This document shows, piece after piece, positions 7,518 to 8,750 of a DNA stretch of 8,750 nucleotides. Under the pieces are notes generated by a model. The model worked only from the letters and a program-made list of their open reading frames with translations, was not told the origin of the DNA and searched no databases. Source of the DNA: Vibrio madracius (GTDB taxonomy: Bacteria > Pseudomonadota > Gammaproteobacteria > Enterobacterales > Vibrionaceae). The position numbers and the translations under genes were made by a program. The stretch is taken from assembly GCA_000695745.1 (NCBI GenBank), contig ASHK01000258.1, forward strand, positions 1 to 8,750. Direction: 5' to 3'. Position 1 is the first letter of the stretch. Every line of letters begins with the position of its first letter.

Positions 7518-7526
7518 CACCTCCTT
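7518..7526 (-). promoter_or_regulatory. Strong Shine-Dalgarno sequence deciding the pilC start
   Basis: On the - strand AAGGAGGTG lies 2-10 nt before the ATG at 7515, directly after the pilB stop. It is the best ribosome binding site in the leftward operon. Nothing comparable precedes the TTG at 7459, so 7515 is taken as the true start despite the frame break. Confidence 0.85.
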
Positions 7527-7527
7527 G

Positions 7528-8750
7528 TTAGTCAAAATAGAGTACGCGCTGCAGTTCTTGGTAGCTGGTAACCCCGAGACTCAGCTTCTCAATACCAGAC
7601 TGCCTGAGCGTCATCATTTGTTGTGACATCGCGATGACCTGTAATTCTTGAAGACTGGCCTGTTGAAGTACGGCCGTGCTTAATTGGGGAGAGAACACTA
7701 ACACCTCGTAAATACCAATGCGTCCAGAGTAGCCTTGGTTGCATTCGGTACATCCTAGCTCATTCGCTTTATAGATGGTTTTCTCTAAGGGTATATTCAG
7801 GTTTTCACGGAGGTCATAAGACAGATTGTCTGGTTGTTTACAAAGAGGACACAGACAACGAGCGAGGCGCTGCGCGATAATCAGAGATAGCGAAGAAACC
7901 AAGTTATGACTCTCAATGCCCATATTTTGTAATCGTGTGATGGTTTCTAGCGCTGAATTGGTGTGCAACGTTGACAGAACTAAGTGTCCCGTTTGAGCCG
8001 CTTTTACCGCAATCTCTGCGGTATCAATATCGCGGATTTCTCCGACCATTACGATATCTGGATCTTGACGCAAAAAAGTGCGTAAGGCCTGAGAAAAATC
8101 AAACCCTATTTTAGGATTAACTTGCACTTGGTTGATGCCATCAATGTGTATTTCAACGGGATCTTCCGCCGTGGAGATATTGCGCTCAGGCGTATTGAGT
8201 AGATTCAGTCCAGCGTAGAGTGAAACGGTTTTTCCACTTCCAGTTGGACCAGTTATTAAGATCATGCCTTGTGGCTTATGTAAGGCTTGTAAGTAAAGCG
8301 ATTGTTGAGCTTGGTTATAGCCTAACTGCTCAATACTCAAATTAGCAGATGCCATATCTAAGATCCGAAGGACGATTTTTTCTCCCCACATAGTCGGCAA
8401 CGTTGAGACACGAATATCGGTCGCAATTTGTGGTGATAGTTTGAGCTTGATTCGGCCATCTTGAGGTAATCGCCGTTCGGCAATATCAAGCTTAGCTAAT
8501 ATTTTCAGACGAGCAGAGAGTCTACGGCTTAATTGACTCGCTGGTTGATGTGCTTCGACGAGGATACCGTCACAGCGAAATCGAATTCGGTATTGATGTT
8601 CGTAAGGTTCAAAATGAATGTCAGAAGCTTTCTTGCTAATGGCTTCCAATAAAATTTGATGGATGAATCGACTGACCGGCGCATCATCAAGCATCAAGTC
8701 TTCCGATTGTTCAACTTCACTGTCGCTTATTTGAACTAAATTTACTAGCT
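7528..8750 (-). CDS. pilB: Type IV pilus extension ATPase PilB, 5' end outside the window
   Basis: Cytoplasmic hexameric ATPase that powers pilus extension through PilC. About 406 C-terminal residues are visible, and the frame stays open to the window edge, so the N-terminal part (roughly 150 residues in a protein of about 560) lies beyond 8750. Seen in order: the N2 domain with DDAPVSRFIHQILLEAISKK and ASDIHFEP; Walker A GPTGSGKT (8227-8250); an Asp-box region TAEDPVE; Walker B IVMVGEIRD (about 8030-8065); and the His box GHLVLSTLHTN. A zinc-type pair follows, CPLC (about 7838-7860) and CTEC (7741-7755), which marks PilB/GspE-type rather than PilT-type ATPases. GRIGIYEVL lies near the C-terminus. 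pilA is expected just upstream, outside the window. Confidence 0.97.
   Translation of the reverse strand, partial: LVNLVQISDSEVEQSEDLMLDDAPVSRFIHQILLEAISKKASDIHFEPYEHQYRIRFRCDGILVEAHQPASQLSRRLSARLKILAKLDIAERRLPQDGRIKLKLSPQIATDIRVSTLPTMWGEKIVLRILDMASANLSIEQLGYNQAQQSLYLQALHKPQGMILITGPTGSGKTVSLYAGLNLLNTPERNISTAEDPVEIHIDGINQVQVNPKIGFDFSQALRTFLRQDPDIVMVGEIRDIDTAEIAVKAAQTGHLVLSTLHTNSALETITRLQNMGIESHNLVSSLSLIIAQRLARCLCPLCKQPDNLSYDLRENLNIPLEKTIYKANELGCTECNQGYSGRIGIYEVLVFSPQLSTAVLQQASLQELQVIAMSQQMMTLRQSGIEKLSLGVTSYQELQRVLYFD

Noticed and set aside
1..8750. CRISPR array, tRNA or rRNA genes, prophage, toxin-antitoxin or defence genes
   Set aside because: No regularly spaced repeats, RNA gene signatures or matching protein families were seen on either strand; nearly all of the window is accounted for by core genes.

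Overview
The window looks like chromosomal core DNA from a gammaproteobacterium of the family Vibrionaceae, most likely a Vibrio. The support is the near-full-length Vibrio-like proteins (Ffh, RimM, TrmD, ZapD, PilB/C/D) and the gene order pilB-pilC-pilD-coaE-zapD-yacG. This is assigned from recalled family sequences and was not searched.

Left half, + strand (1-3676). ffh (protein part of the signal recognition particle) is followed by a 221-bp spacer and then the classic rpsP-rimM-trmD-rplS operon: ribosomal protein S16, a 16S maturation factor, the tRNA m1G37 methyltransferase and ribosomal protein L19. The spacer holds a probable rpsP promoter with a GC-rich discriminator, two hairpins and an A-rich upstream stretch. 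A strong rho-independent terminator closes the operon.

Junction (3677-3779). About 100 bp without a gene lies between the two convergent operons. It carries an imperfect 15-bp direct repeat, 25 bp apart, and a 6-bp inverted repeat, and resembles the end of an insertion sequence or a small repeat. The two flanking gene blocks are separate in E. coli, so this may be a rearrangement point.

Right half, - strand (3780-8750, transcribed right to left). A type IV pilus cassette (pilB, cut by the window edge; pilC; pilD) runs directly into coaE (CoA synthesis), zapD (FtsZ-ring factor) and yacG (gyrase inhibitor). Spacing is tight, from 2 to 42 bp, so one transcript is likely. In vibrios this pilus (PilA type) serves attachment, chitin colonisation and DNA uptake. 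PilD also processes other type IV pilins and type II secretion pseudopilins.

The most notable point is that three of the eleven genes (rimM, zapD, pilC) are out of frame by exactly one missing base, each in or beside a mononucleotide run: GG for GGG, CCC for CCCC, A6 for A7. Restoring each base gives a protein of normal length and ending. Homopolymer sequencing or assembly error is the simplest explanation. The pilC case is also compatible with real biology, because the break coincides with an in-phase A AAA AAG slippery heptamer whose -1 shift gives exactly the PilC frame. I see no undescribed defence, mobile or biosynthetic system here.
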